A stretch of 64,000 bases of DNA from Winogradskyella ursingii (lineage in GTDB: Bacteria; Bacteroidota; Bacteroidia; Flavobacteriales; Flavobacteriaceae). The stretch lies in contig NZ_JABFDH010000006.1 in NCBI RefSeq assembly GCF_013403975.1, positions 1 to 64,000 on the forward strand. The letters are read 5' to 3'. Shown in pieces: positions 38,729-47,670 of the stretch. A program made the position numbers and the translations under genes. The notes below the pieces were generated by a model. The model did not search any database, had not been told where the DNA came from, and worked only from the letters and a program-made list of their open reading frames with translations. Position 1 is the stretch's first letter. Every line of letters starts with the position of its first letter.

Positions 38729-39190
38729 TTAATATTTGCCAAATAGCGCTTCAAGCTTTTGAGTTCTGTAATTAAAAATTTCTTCCAGTTTTGGTTTTAC
38801 TAAAAACGGATGTACGATTTGCCCAAGAAAACCCATAGGTAGTTTGTAGTCTATAATATCTTCCATTTCTACACCACCATCAATTGCTTTAATAAAATGT
38901 TTATGGTGCCAAAGCGAATACGGGCCAAATCGCTGCTCATCCACAAAATATTCGTTGTTTTTAACATGGGTTATTTCAGTGACCCATTTGGTTTTTATAC
39001 CTAAAACCGGTGTCACTATATATTGAATGATCTGACCAGGGAACATTGGCCTATCTGCCCCTGAAAGGATATTAAAACCCATATAATCTGGCGTTATTTC
39101 TTTTAAATTCGACGGGCTTGATAGAAATTCCCATGCGCTTTCAACTGAAATAGGCAATTTTTGTTTTTTACGTAGTGTATATATTTTCAT
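38729..39190 (-). CDS. SRPBCC family protein (ligand-binding)
   Basis: A 153-aa START/Bet v1-like protein: IYTLRKKQKLPISVESAWEF opens with the usual strand and helix, followed by LSSPSNLKEITPDYMGFNIL, MFPGQIIQYIVTPVLGIKTK and the C-terminal helix with IFNYRTQKLEALFGK. Homologues often sit beside photolyase and SDR genes and are called cell-division inhibitor SulA-like, a name with little support. ATG 39190 is chosen over an in-frame codon at 39244 because it begins the domain and follows the tspO stop by 2 bp. The ligand is unknown; a membrane-lipid or pigment ligand is speculative. Confidence 0.85.
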   Translation of the reverse strand: MKIYTLRKKQKLPISVESAWEFLSSPSNLKEITPDYMGFNILSGADRPMFPGQIIQYIVTPVLGIKTKWVTEITHVKNNEYFVDEQRFGPYSLWHHKHFIKAIDGGVEMEDIIDYKLPMGFLGQIVHPFLVKPKLEEIFNYRTQKLEALFGKY

Positions 39191-39192
39191 AT

Positions 39193-39657
39193 TTAATTGT
39201 AATAGGCGATATAAGCATTTAACGAAATGGCTATACAAAGCCAAATGAGATAGGGCAGTAACAAATATTTCATTTTACTGAGCTTGTCATCACCAAAACT
39301 TATAAATAAATAAAGAATTATAAGTGTGAGACATATGATATTTATAAGTGCCCAATTAATGAAGTGTTGATTGAAGAATAAATAATTCCAACTCACATTA
39401 AGAACAAATGCCAAAACATAAACGGCCAACACAAATTTAGAATTACGGATAGAGAATAGGTAAGAAAGGTAAAGCGAAAAGCAAACCATAATCAAAGACC
39501 AGCTCGTGCCAAAAACCCAACTTGGTGGTGTCCATGGAGCTTTGTTTAAACTAGAATACCATTGTCCATTGACAGCATCTCCCATGAACAAGTTTCCAAT
39601 AGCCAATCCACCAAAATTGATAACCAAGAATAATATAAAAAGGTATATTTTCTTCAA
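39193..39657 (-). CDS. tspO: TspO/MBR family protein
   Basis: A 154-aa five-helix membrane protein. WYSSLNKAPWTPPSWVFGTS is the strongly conserved loop after the first helix, and SWSLIMVCFSLYLSYLF, VSWNYLFFNQHFINWALINI and LPYLIWLCIAISLNAYI match the remaining helices, with the aromatic residues that bind porphyrins and other tetrapyrroles. In bacteria TspO has been linked to light, oxygen and tetrapyrrole stress. The start is TTG at 39657, right after the stop of a small gene. Its place in the photolyase region fits a light-stress function. Confidence 0.93.
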   Translation of the reverse strand: MKKIYLFILFLVINFGGLAIGNLFMGDAVNGQWYSSLNKAPWTPPSWVFGTSWSLIMVCFSLYLSYLFSIRNSKFVLAVYVLAFVLNVSWNYLFFNQHFINWALINIICLTLIILYLFISFGDDKLSKMKYLLLPYLIWLCIAISLNAYIAYYN

Positions 39658-39658
39658 T

Positions 39659-39829
39659 TTATTTGTTTTTTAATTGCTCTATTTTAATGGCAATTTCTTC
39701 TGCTTCAGCATACTTTTTATCACTTTCTGCTCGATTTGAACTAGAAAGTCTGTGCCAATCTGCTAATAGTTGCTCATGTTTCTTTTGCAGTCTTTCAACT
39801 TCAGATGTTTTCTTAAAAAATCCAAACAT
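39659..39829 (-). CDS. Small Lacal_2735-type protein (56 aa)
   Basis: A 56-aa protein, MFGFFKKTSEVERLQKKHEQ at the start, then ADWHRLSSSNRAESDKKYAE and EEIAIKIEQLKNK, forming one long charged coiled coil. It matches a short Flavobacteriaceae family known to me as Lacal_2735, without known function. Its stop codon nearly overlaps the tspO start (TAA then TTG) and it follows the glutathione peroxidase gene by 4 bp, so it is a genuine member of the operon. Confidence 0.8.
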   Translation of the reverse strand: MFGFFKKTSEVERLQKKHEQLLADWHRLSSSNRAESDKKYAEAEEIAIKIEQLKNK

Positions 39830-39833
39830 TATA

Positions 39834-40376
39834 TTATGATTTTAAATGGGAGATAATTCTAGAGCTCATAGGCTTAGTAATAGAATAGTAATAATCGACA
39901 AATTCACCATCGGGATCCACTAGGTATTTTTGAAAATTCCATTTTACTGTAGAATTTTTCTTTCCGTTTATGGATTTTTTTGTTAACCACTCGTATAATG
40001 GATGTTGGTCAACTCCCTTTACCTTTACTTTTTCTGTAATTGTGAATGAGATATTGAAATTTGTCTCACAAAATTCCTGTATTTCGTAGTTCGTTCCAGG
40101 CTCTTGTTTACCAAACTGATTACATGGTACTGCAATGATTTCTAATTTGTCCTTATGTTTTTCATACAGTTCTTGCAGTTCTCTATATTGAGGAGTATAA
40201 CCGCATTTAGACGCTACATTAACAAACAAAATATATTTTCCCCAAAAGTGGCCTAATGTAAGCGGCTCACCATTAAGTTTATTTATATGGATATCGTATA
40301 TCGATTTACGTGATTCGTTAACTATATCTTTATCTGTTGCTGCCAATGTGCCTATAAATGTTTTGAAAGGATTCAT
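39834..40376 (-). CDS. Glutathione peroxidase family protein
   Basis: A 180-aa thiol peroxidase. Catalytic features are NVASKCGYTPQYRELQELYE (Cys in place of selenocysteine), VPCNQFGKQEPG (Gln) and KWNFQKYLVDPDGE (Trp/Asn). The N-terminal extension of about 25 residues precedes DIHINKLNGEPLTLGHFWGK. Bacterial members usually use thioredoxin rather than glutathione to reduce lipid or hydrogen peroxides. It follows the SDR gene by 3 bp and precedes the 56-aa gene in the same operon, consistent with photo-oxidative stress defence. Confidence 0.94.
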   Translation of the reverse strand: MNPFKTFIGTLAATDKDIVNESRKSIYDIHINKLNGEPLTLGHFWGKYILFVNVASKCGYTPQYRELQELYEKHKDKLEIIAVPCNQFGKQEPGTNYEIQEFCETNFNISFTITEKVKVKGVDQHPLYEWLTKKSINGKKNSTVKWNFQKYLVDPDGEFVDYYYSITKPMSSRIISHLKS

Positions 40377-40379
40377 AAG

Positions 40380-41063
40380 TTATAACTTAAAACTCACAAT
40401 TCCACAATCCATTTCAAAAATTTGTCCTGAAAGTGACGCGGCTTTATCCGACAATAAAAATGTTGCCATTTCGGCCACTTCTTCTGGCTGAAGATGCTTT
40501 TTTAGAGGATGTCTATCATTCATTTTTTCAACCATCTTATCGTTTCTCAATAACTTTGAAGCCAACTCTGTATTTGTTACCGTTGGTGCAATAGCATTAA
40601 CACGAACCGTAGGAGCCAATTCTGCGCCTAATGATTTAGTTAACCCTTCAATTGCAGATTTAGAAGCAGCAACACTTGCATGAAATGGCATTCCTAATTT
40701 TGATGCTACTGTACTAAACATTAAAATAGATGGTTGATCACCTTTTTTAAGGATATCCAAATATTTCTGAACTGCTCTAACAGCACCTAACACATTGATT
40801 TCAAAATCATTTTTAAAATCATCTATGCTCAATCTTGCAATAGGTTTTAGGTTAATGCTTCCTGGGCAGTAAACCAAACCATCTGCTGCATCAATATCTG
40901 GCAGAACATCCTTTGTGACATCGCACTCATGATGGGTTAAATTCTCGTGATTCTTTTCTGGAGAACTTCTACTAATGTTAATTACTTTGTTTGAAGGAAG
41001 TAGGGCAGAGACAATTGCCTTGCCGATACCTTTGCTTCCTCCAATAACTATTATGGTTTTCAT
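40380..41063 (-). CDS. SDR family oxidoreductase lacking the usual active-site Tyr
   Basis: A 227-aa short-chain dehydrogenase-like protein. VIGGSKGIGKAIVSALL (residues 5-21) is the nucleotide-binding motif; INVLGAVRAVQKYLDIL and MFSTVASKLGMPFHASVAAS follow. In the YxxxK position the sequence is VAASK, so the catalytic Tyr is replaced by Val while the Lys is kept; the upstream Ser (STVAS) is present. Similar sequences occur near photolyase genes in flavobacteria. It may bind NAD(P) without classical dehydrogenase chemistry. It lies 3 bp from the peroxidase gene and 18 bp from the small gene upstream. Confidence 0.88.
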   Translation of the reverse strand: MKTIIVIGGSKGIGKAIVSALLPSNKVINISRSSPEKNHENLTHHECDVTKDVLPDIDAADGLVYCPGSINLKPIARLSIDDFKNDFEINVLGAVRAVQKYLDILKKGDQPSILMFSTVASKLGMPFHASVAASKSAIEGLTKSLGAELAPTVRVNAIAPTVTNTELASKLLRNDKMVEKMNDRHPLKKHLQPEEVAEMATFLLSDKAASLSGQIFEMDCGIVSFKL

Positions 41064-41081
41064 GTTGGTTGTTTAAAATTT

Positions 41082-41300
41082 TTATGGACGTCCTTTTAAG
41101 CGCTTTTCTATTTTTTGTTTAATTACGGTAAGACGTTTCATTAGGTCCATTAATTTCTGGTCCTTTTTCTTTTTGTAAACTTCATTTACCCCTAAGATTA
41201 AATCTTTAGCTTCTCTAGCCGCTACAATACGATCGCTAGTTGTTTTAAATTTGAATTTTCTGTTCTCAAACTCCTTTGCTTTTTCTATTGTTGTTTCCAT
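41082..41300 (-). CDS. Small basic conserved protein (72 aa)
   Basis: A 72-aa, Lys/Arg-rich helical protein: EKAKEFENRKFKFKTTSDRI and VAAREAKDLILGVNEVYKKK, ending KQKIEKRLKGRP. I recognise it as a short flavobacterial protein found in photolyase clusters but know no function. It is probably soluble. It starts 3 bp after the folE stop and lies 18 bp before the SDR gene, so it is cotranscribed with both. Confidence 0.75.
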   Translation of the reverse strand: METTIEKAKEFENRKFKFKTTSDRIVAAREAKDLILGVNEVYKKKKDQKLMDLMKRLTVIKQKIEKRLKGRP

Positions 41301-41303
41301 GGT

Positions 41304-41996
41304 TTAATGGTTTATATAATTCTGTAATTCTGAAATTTTTGCTGTGGTATTAAATTCTCCACCGTAATAAGTTGTCACAGTTGCTGATGTGTCATCTTTC
41401 ACGCCTCGTGAAGAAACACACAAATGTTTCGCGTCTATTATTACCGCAACATCTTCTGTTTCTAATACGGTTTTAAGCTCTTGGGCGATTTGATTCGTCA
41501 AACGCTCTTGTACCTGAGGCCGTTTAGCGTAATACTGAACAATTCGATTTAATTTTGAAAGTCCAATCACTTTTCCAGAGGATTTATATGCAATATGAGC
41601 CTTGCCTATGATAGGTACAAAATGATGCTCGCAATTAGAATAAAACGTTATGTTCTTTTCAACCAACATCTGATTGTACTGATATTTATTGTCGAATAAT
41701 GCAATTTTTGGTTTATTCTCTGGATCTAAGCCAGAAAATATTTCTTCTATATACATTTTGGCTACACGGTCTGGTGTACCTTTGAGGGAATCATCAGTTA
41801 GGTCTAGTCCCATTACATCCATTATTTCTGAAAAAAGAATTGAAATTCTCTCTTTTTTCTCTTTGTTGGACATTGCAAAGGCATTGGCCCTCATTGGTGT
41901 TTCTAAACCTGTAAATAAATGGTCGTTACCAATATCATCTGTTGTAAAGCCATTTAGCTTATTAGAATTGGTTTTGGAAATTGTTTCTGTATTCAT
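41304..41996 (-). CDS. folE: GTP cyclohydrolase I
   Basis: A 230-aa enzyme converting GTP to dihydroneopterin triphosphate, the entry to folate and pterin synthesis. Key segments are MDVMGLDLTDDSLKGTPDRV, NCEHHFVPIIGKAHIAYKSS (zinc Cys/His pair), KLNRIVQYYAKRPQVQERLT and DAKHLCVSSRGVKDDTSATV (second zinc Cys). The N-terminal 35 residues are variable. Its location among four photolyase/cryptochrome genes suggests supply of methenyltetrahydrofolate or another pterin antenna cofactor; that link is inference, supported by operon position. Confidence 0.96.
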   Translation of the reverse strand: MNTETISKTNSNKLNGFTTDDIGNDHLFTGLETPMRANAFAMSNKEKKERISILFSEIMDVMGLDLTDDSLKGTPDRVAKMYIEEIFSGLDPENKPKIALFDNKYQYNQMLVEKNITFYSNCEHHFVPIIGKAHIAYKSSGKVIGLSKLNRIVQYYAKRPQVQERLTNQIAQELKTVLETEDVAVIIDAKHLCVSSRGVKDDTSATVTTYYGGEFNTTAKISELQNYINH

Positions 41997-42051
41997 GGAA
42001 TCTTTTTAATGTGCTGTCTTTAAGTACTCCAAGCTTAAATCAAAGCACGAG

Positions 42052-42327
42052 TTAACGTTTTGAAATAGAGTTGTTTGTTATTGTTCTTTGACGCGAACAC
42101 TTAAATCTGCCTTTGTCAAACGTTCTTTTTTTTAGATGCTTTGTCGCTCTACCTTGCACACGCTTTCTCCACATCCTAAAACTGCTGTTCTTCATTTCGC
42201 GTCGCATAAGTTCAATCACTTCCTGCTCATTTAAATTGAATTGAAAGTTTATCGCTTCAAATGGTGTTCTATCTTCCCACGCCATTTCGATAACCCTATC
42301 GATGTCTCTTACAGATAATTTACTCAT
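42052..42327 (-). CDS. TIGR03643 family protein
   Basis: A 91-aa protein matching TIGR03643: VRDIDRVIEMAWEDRTPFEA, INFQFNLNEQEVIELMRREM and KNSSFRMWRKRVQGRATKHL. It has a helix-turn-helix-like shape and a very basic C-terminus, so DNA binding is likely. The family is commonly found beside photolyase genes in marine bacteria. Its start overlaps the upstream gene's stop by 1 bp. The specific function is unknown; a regulatory or DNA-repair accessory role is inferred. Confidence 0.88.
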   Translation of the reverse strand: MSKLSVRDIDRVIEMAWEDRTPFEAINFQFNLNEQEVIELMRREMKNSSFRMWRKRVQGRATKHLKKRTFDKGRFKCSRQRTITNNSISKR

Positions 42328-42755
42328 TATGTTGGTAGACTTGAATATTCCTGATCGTATTTTACCTTTTGATCCAAAAGTTTATCAAAAAACCTTTTAT
42401 TTTCCTTTAAAGTGGTGTTATTTCTAAAATGAACAAACCGTCCTTGAGCATGTATACTGGACCCATTTGTTTTGTAAATGACAAGTTGATAATAAGGTAT
42501 AATCCATGTAAAGTTTTTTAATCCTTTATTGATCATTACCAAAATGCCTTTTGGACGCATTTCAATATTGCCATAATTGAGGTCTGAAACTAAGTTCATT
42601 ATAGACTGCATATTTGGGCTTACTTCGTCGATAATCATCCGTTTAGAACCTATTCCACCAAGTTTCAATTTTTGTACCAAACTAAAAGGATTGCCAATTA
42701 AGTCGGCAATGATTTTTTTATGTTCAGGGTGGTGATGTGTTGTGTTCAATATCAT
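42327..42755 (-). CDS. Hypothetical protein in photolyase region (142 aa)
   Basis: A 142-aa soluble protein with alternating strands and helices: LGGIGSKRMIIDEVSPNMQS, VSDLNYGNIEMRPKGILVMI and NFTWIIPYYQLVIYKTNGSS, then HAQGRFVHFRNNTTLKENKR. I cannot name a family with certainty. It is coupled to the TIGR03643 gene (1-bp overlap) and probably opens that transcript, since 160 bp of non-coding sequence precede it. No signal peptide or membrane segment is seen. Confidence 0.7.
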   Translation of the reverse strand: MILNTTHHHPEHKKIIADLIGNPFSLVQKLKLGGIGSKRMIIDEVSPNMQSIMNLVSDLNYGNIEMRPKGILVMINKGLKNFTWIIPYYQLVIYKTNGSSIHAQGRFVHFRNNTTLKENKRFFDKLLDQKVKYDQEYSSLPT

Positions 42756-42915
42756 AACTAGTCAAAGTTACAAAATGTTTAATGTTTTATTAGTAACGTT
42801 AAACAAAAATTAACAGTTAATTAGTACAGTTTGAAAACTAGAGCTATATCATTTTTATCATTGACGATATGGAATTAATAATTAGCTCAAATGACCAAAG
42901 CATATCTAAGTATGG

Positions 42916-44409
42916 CTACTCTCTATTGAGCATCTTATTTCGGTCCTTTAAAGTATGTCGTTTGAGAAGTCTATAACTTTCACGTACAACTTCCGGATCT
43001 TTTTGCATATTCCATAAAATGTCACTGGCGCGCTTTCTATTATCCTTGATGTCAACAATTGGAAAAGGATAATCCTCTCCCAATTTAAAATCATAAAGTG
43101 TTTCTTCCATTTCTGTAACTAGATAAGGCTCATGGATAAAAGGTGTATCTAATCTGGCCAGTTCGGGTACCCATTTTTTAATGAATTCGGCATCCGGATC
43201 ATGTTTGATGCTATTCGTTGTAGGATTATAAATTCTAATATTATTAATTCCCGTTTCCCCAGCCTGCATTTGCAACTGCGGATAGTGGATTCCGGGTTCA
43301 AAATCTAAAAATTGCTGTGATAAATGAGTTGTAGCTGCCTGCCAAGGCTGCCATAAAATATGAGTAAAGAACGATGCCAGCATAGCACGCATCCTAAAAT
43401 TCACGTATCCTGTTTCAACTAAACAACGCATGCTGGCATCGACTAACGGAAAACCAGTTTGTCCTTCGCGCCATGCTTTTTGATAGTCTTCAGAAATGTT
43501 TTTTTTCAATTTTCTGTATCCCTTATTCACGCTGGCTTTTTCCATGATGTGCTCCATTTCAAACTTTTGAATAAAATGGGCCTGCCATCGCAACCTAGAT
43601 ATAAATGCTGAAATATGATTTTTAGTGTTCTTTGAAGTTTGTAAAGCCTTTGCTTTTTGATACACTTGTCTAATGGACAAGTTTCCCCAAGCTATGTATG
43701 GCGATAATCGACTGCATGTACTGCGCGAAGCTTCAGGTTTTGAGATATTGTCCATATAGTCTTCATATCTTCCATTAAAAAATGAATTGGCGTATTTCCA
43801 ACCTGTAGTGCTTCCGCCTTTTTGAAATTTAGATTCTGAAGGTGTACACAAATCGGTTACTGTGACAACATTTTCAAGTTCTTCAATTTCAGCGATACTG
43901 AGAAGTTGGGTTTCTTTGGGCTCAAAAACTTCTTGATCAGCATTCATATAACCTTCCCATTGTTCAAACCAATTGTCTCTGTTGACCAAGCCACGTTCAA
44001 CACCATTATTTTTACTTTCTTTCCAATTAATAAAGTTGTTACGGCAGTAACGTGTAAATTCTTTATCACGGTTGTATGTGACTAGTAATCCCGTTTCAAC
44101 ATGAGAAAAAACAGTATCAATTCTATAAAATTCCTGAATTTGATTAAAGGAACTTGAGATGTCACTAGTTACTGTAAGTACTTTGGTGTCGTAAGTTTCA
44201 AGTTGTTGGTTCAAGTCTCTTAAAGACTCTTTTATAAAGTTAAAATGGCGTTCACTGTAGTGCGTATCATTCAACAATAAATGTTCAAAAACGTATAGTA
44301 TAAGCACAGGTTTTTTAGAATTTAACGCAACAGAAATAGCTTCGTTATCCTGAAGTCTTAAATCGCGTTTTAACCATACTACGTTGATATGTTCTCTATC
44401 GTTATTCAT
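42916..44409 (-). CDS. Divergent cryptochrome/photolyase-like flavoprotein
   Basis: A 497-aa member of the photolyase superfamily. The antenna domain begins [20 protein letters not shown]. The FAD domain keeps [35 protein letters not shown] and [20 protein letters not shown]. After [20 protein letters not shown], however, the segment that normally reads NxGxWQW is [20 protein letters not shown]. Both Trp of that motif are gone, including the one nearest FAD in the classical electron-transfer chain. It may act as a photosensor or a repair enzyme with another electron route. It overlaps the upstream gene by 8 bp. Confidence 0.88.
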   Translation of the reverse strand: MNNDREHINVVWLKRDLRLQDNEAISVALNSKKPVLILYVFEHLLLNDTHYSERHFNFIKESLRDLNQQLETYDTKVLTVTSDISSSFNQIQEFYRIDTVFSHVETGLLVTYNRDKEFTRYCRNNFINWKESKNNGVERGLVNRDNWFEQWEGYMNADQEVFEPKETQLLSIAEIEELENVVTVTDLCTPSESKFQKGGSTTGWKYANSFFNGRYEDYMDNISKPEASRSTCSRLSPYIAWGNLSIRQVYQKAKALQTSKNTKNHISAFISRLRWQAHFIQKFEMEHIMEKASVNKGYRKLKKNISEDYQKAWREGQTGFPLVDASMRCLVETGYVNFRMRAMLASFFTHILWQPWQAATTHLSQQFLDFEPGIHYPQLQMQAGETGINNIRIYNPTTNSIKHDPDAEFIKKWVPELARLDTPFIHEPYLVTEMEETLYDFKLGEDYPFPIVDIKDNRKRASDILWNMQKDPEVVRESYRLLKRHTLKDRNKMLNRE

Positions 44410-45883
44410 TATCTAAATTCCTCAGAAATTTTTCTGCATTTTCAAAATGCGATTCTAACGTTTCTTTTTTCATTCTATCCAAATTTCCCAAAAGCATTCC
44501 CAATCTTGGATTCCCTGAAAAGAAATTACGATGCTTGTCCATAAAAGTCCAGAACAAACCATCCCAAGTGTCTTGCCAATCACCTTTAGATGAATAATTG
44601 CTCATTTTAAGAATGTAATTACTGCTGCTTATGTAGGGTTTTGTACTCATTAATCCGCCATCTGCAAACAAACTCATTCCATAAACATTGGGTACCATCA
44701 CCCAATCGTACGCATCAATAAATAATTCCATAAACCATTGGTACACCTCGTCAGGGTCAAATTCACAAAGCACCATAAAATTGCCCAAAATCATTAAACG
44801 TTCAATGTGATGTGCATACGCAGTTTTATTCACTTTTTTTATGACATCGTCCACGGGCTGAATTCCCGTTGAACCATCATAGAACGATTTTGGAATCTTT
44901 CTGCTGAAATCCCAAAAATTCTTGGTACGTTCTTCAGTGCCTTTTATTTCGTAAACACCTCTAATAAATTCGCGCCAACCTAATATTTGCCGAACAAAAC
45001 CTTCTGTTGAATTAATAGGTACGCCATTATCCTTTGCGTAATCAATAGCAGTTCCAATGATGCTCATCGGCTTTAGAAGCCCAACATTGATTAAAGGCGA
45101 AAGCATACTGTGATTTAAGAAATGTTCTTCTTTTACAATCGCATCCTCGTATGCGCCAAACTCGTGAAATCTGAATTCCAGAAATTGTTGAAACCAAACT
45201 TCGGCCGACTTATAATCAATAGGGAACAGGACGAAATCGGACAACTCGCCATAATGGTTATCAAAATTTTCATTCACATAGTTTTCGGCCTCTTCGTGAT
45301 ATTTTGTTTTGTCTGGAAACTGAATACTTGGTGGTGTTTTATCTTTTGGATATTTTTTTCGGTTTTCGCTGTCGTAGGTCCATTTACCACCTTCGGGTTC
45401 GCCGCCAACCATTAAAATATCTCGATTTTTTCTTTCGGCTTTATAAAATGATGTTTGAAAAAACTTCTTTTTCTTTGGTTTGAAAAACGATTTAAGTTCT
45501 TCTTTTGTGTTTATAAAAAGCGGACTTTCGTACCATTCTATTTCGATATCTTTTGAAGCTGAATTGATATGCTTTTCAAGCCAATTATCTGTTGGATCGG
45601 TGATGTGAAGTTTTTTGATACCATCGTCGATCAATTTTGGAATTAATTGCCGAACATCATATTCATCTGAAATGGCTTCAATATAATTTACAGTTTTACC
45701 TTTTGATTCTAGATAATCAGCATAGCACTTCATTGTTGCTCTGTGAAATACTATTTTCTGCTTGTGGAATTTGTAATGCTTGAAAAATAAAAATTCCTCA
45801 ATTAGATAAATATCACAGTCGATTTCTAGGACTGGAGTGTCCTTGAAGAGTTGATGTGGGAATATTAGTGTTATTTCTTTCAT
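44402..45883 (-). CDS. PhrB/FeS-BCP family (6-4) photolyase-like protein without Fe-S cysteines
   Basis: A 493-aa protein of the cryptochrome/photolyase group typified by PhrB. It opens [20 protein letters not shown] and keeps [52 protein letters not shown] and [20 protein letters not shown]. The four Cys that bind the [4Fe-4S] cluster in PhrB are missing: GIQPVDDV stands where GMxC is usual, and [19 protein letters not shown] replaces the YCxxC...C stretch. A cluster-free relative is known from Prochlorococcus. It probably repairs (6-4) photoproducts, but this is inferred. Its 3' end overlaps the next photolyase-like gene by 8 bp. Confidence 0.9.
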   Translation of the reverse strand: MKEITLIFPHQLFKDTPVLEIDCDIYLIEEFLFFKHYKFHKQKIVFHRATMKCYADYLESKGKTVNYIEAISDEYDVRQLIPKLIDDGIKKLHITDPTDNWLEKHINSASKDIEIEWYESPLFINTKEELKSFFKPKKKKFFQTSFYKAERKNRDILMVGGEPEGGKWTYDSENRKKYPKDKTPPSIQFPDKTKYHEEAENYVNENFDNHYGELSDFVLFPIDYKSAEVWFQQFLEFRFHEFGAYEDAIVKEEHFLNHSMLSPLINVGLLKPMSIIGTAIDYAKDNGVPINSTEGFVRQILGWREFIRGVYEIKGTEERTKNFWDFSRKIPKSFYDGSTGIQPVDDVIKKVNKTAYAHHIERLMILGNFMVLCEFDPDEVYQWFMELFIDAYDWVMVPNVYGMSLFADGGLMSTKPYISSSNYILKMSNYSSKGDWQDTWDGLFWTFMDKHRNFFSGNPRLGMLLGNLDRMKKETLESHFENAEKFLRNLDNE

Positions 45884-46098
45884 TTCTTATTATTGCTTTC
45901 AGATCGAGCGTAGTCGAGACCCAATATATTCTATAAAGCCTCTCGACAACGCTCGAGGTAAAAAATTAGGTAGAATGTTTCGTCAGTTCGAGTGTTTCGA
46001 CTTTTTGTCGAAATGTATCGAGAACTAAATATGCATCTCGATACAATTTTACTCCCGAAAGCTTTCGGGATCAAAATCACTGGATGTGATGTGTGGAT
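45884..46098. repeat. REP-like palindromes between two photolyase operons
   Basis: The 215-bp gap holds three palindromic units: TCGAGCGTAGTCGAGA pairing with TCTCGACAACGCTCGA (about 45904-45956), TTCGAGTGTTTCGAC with GTCGAAATGTATCGAGAA (about 45986-46024), and CCCGAAAGCTTTCGGG (about 46054-46069). These motifs are typical of repeats scattered between flavobacterial genes. No TAnnTTTG promoter is obvious here. The last unit could end the upstream transcript. Confidence 0.6.
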
Positions 46099-47400
46099 TC
46101 AAAACAAACTAGGCTGCAACCAAAGCTTACGAAACTCACCATTTTCATCATACCGCTCAGCCTGAGACTTCACATTGAATTTCCTGTCCCTCGGGTCATT
46201 GCCAACTCCAGCCACGTACATCCAATTGCCGTAATTGCTGTGCACGTCGTAATCCAATAATAGCGATTCAAAATAGGCGGCACCAATGCGCCAATCCAAT
46301 TTTAAATCTTTGGCGAAATAGGAAGCTACGTTTTGTCTCCCTCTGTTACTCATCCAACCTGTATGTTTAAATTCCAACATATTGGCATTTACAAAATCTG
46401 ATTGTGTTTCGCCATCAATCCATTTTTGGATTTTAGATTTGCTTGAATCCCAATCGTAATTTTTTTCTAATATACCTTCAAGCTTAAATATTTGATTGCC
46501 GTGCTTAAGCGAGATATATTTAAAATAATCGCGCCAAATCAGTTCAAAAATGAGCCAATAGGTAGATTGGTTGCTATAATGTTTTTCCTCAAACTCCTTA
46601 ACTTTCCAATAAATTGTTCGTGGTGATAAACTTCCGTTTGCTAACCACGGTGAAAATTTGGAACTGTAATCCGTACCAACTAATCCATTTCTGGTTTTCT
46701 TATAGTACCCTAATTTTTTAGTCTCAAAAAAATAATGATTCAGCCGATCAAGACCTTCAGTTTCGCCACCTTTAAAAGGAAAAGCGGAATGTGGATGTGT
46801 TTCAAAATCTTTGAATCCTAAATCTTTCAGCGTTGGAATTTTGGTGTTGTTCTCTATGCTATTAGTTTCAGGTTGTTTTTCGATTTCAACCTCATTTCTG
46901 ACTTTAGAATATTTTTCAACCTTCTTTCTAAAATTGGTAAATACTTGTGGTATCTTTTCAAACGTAATGTCAATATCTTCAGGATGAAATAGAAACTGAT
47001 TATAATGTGAGTGAAATTCAACAGATTCATCACAACTGGATTTTACTGCATTTTCAACATCAACTTCTTCTTTGGTCCATTCCTTTTGAAGGTAGATTGA
47101 ATTGATATTAAATTCGGAACAAACTTTCGGAATTATAGTTTCCGGTTTTTCAGAGTATACCAATAAATCTATATTCAGATTTAATAGTTGCTTTTTTAAG
47201 ACTTCAATCGTTTGAATTAAAAATTTTGCCCTGAATTTTTCGGTTTTTTTAAATCCGAAACGGTCTTGTTCAAAATGTCTCGGGTCAAAACAATAGATAG
47301 CTATGACTTTTTCAGCGTTTTCACAGGCACTTTTTAAAACAGCATTATCACCTGTCCTTAAATCATTTCTAAACCATATTAAATTTTTTGTCTCCTGCAT
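46099..47400 (-). CDS. Cryptochrome DASH family protein
   Basis: A 433-aa blue-light flavoprotein. [20 protein letters not shown] opens the antenna domain. [20 protein letters not shown] is the DASH-type entry to the FAD domain, followed by [60 protein letters not shown] and [20 protein letters not shown]. Cry-DASH proteins bind FAD and usually methenyl-THF and can repair dimers in single-stranded DNA. Its start overlaps the 51-aa DUF2256 gene by 22 bp, a pairing typical of cry-DASH loci, which supports the assignment. Confidence 0.95.
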   Translation of the reverse strand: MQETKNLIWFRNDLRTGDNAVLKSACENAEKVIAIYCFDPRHFEQDRFGFKKTEKFRAKFLIQTIEVLKKQLLNLNIDLLVYSEKPETIIPKVCSEFNINSIYLQKEWTKEEVDVENAVKSSCDESVEFHSHYNQFLFHPEDIDITFEKIPQVFTNFRKKVEKYSKVRNEVEIEKQPETNSIENNTKIPTLKDLGFKDFETHPHSAFPFKGGETEGLDRLNHYFFETKKLGYYKKTRNGLVGTDYSSKFSPWLANGSLSPRTIYWKVKEFEEKHYSNQSTYWLIFELIWRDYFKYISLKHGNQIFKLEGILEKNYDWDSSKSKIQKWIDGETQSDFVNANMLEFKHTGWMSNRGRQNVASYFAKDLKLDWRIGAAYFESLLLDYDVHSNYGNWMYVAGVGNDPRDRKFNVKSQAERYDENGEFRKLWLQPSLF

Positions 47401-47534
47401 TTTTCACTACAAAATTTTACGTTGTCCCAATCCTTTTCCCATTTTTTTCGCCATGTGAATGGTCGGTCGCAGATTGGACAAATTTTTTGAGGTAGGTTTC
47501 GTTTTTTAATTCCATTGGGCATTTTTCGTGTCAT
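47379..47534 (-). CDS. DUF2256 family zinc-ribbon protein (51 aa)
   Basis: A 51-aa gene. It reads [20 protein letters not shown] followed by [20 protein letters not shown] and [11 protein letters not shown], so it has a zinc ribbon (CxxC and CxxxC) with a Trp/Lys-rich loop, exactly the DUF2256 layout. The stop lies inside the cry-DASH gene (22-bp overlap), so the two are translationally coupled. DUF2256 genes are regular neighbours of cry-DASH; a role in nucleic-acid binding or in helping the photolyase is inferred. Confidence 0.9.
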   Translation of the reverse strand: MTRKMPNGIKKRNLPQKICPICDRPFTWRKKWEKDWDNVKFCSEKCRRQKI

Positions 47535-47670
47535 TTATTTAACTGTCATTTCGAGGGAAGTCGAGAGACTTTATCTCTGGAATGCACCTTAACCAACCTC
47601 GTTGTAATAACAAACTTCATTTTTGAGACCTGCTAGGTTTTTCAAACCTGCTAGGTCTGTTCTATGAAAA
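47535..47670. repeat. Flavobacterial intergenic repeats
   Basis: The gap contains GTCATTTCGAGGGAAGTCGA, part of a common scattered repeat, and a tandem of CCTGCTAGGTTTTTCAAA and CCTGCTAGGTC (about 47631-47658). I see no gene in it. Confidence 0.5.

Noticed and set aside
45122..45415. 97-codon frame opposite the PhrB-like gene
   Set aside because: It is an antisense shadow of a well-supported gene, with no independent evidence.
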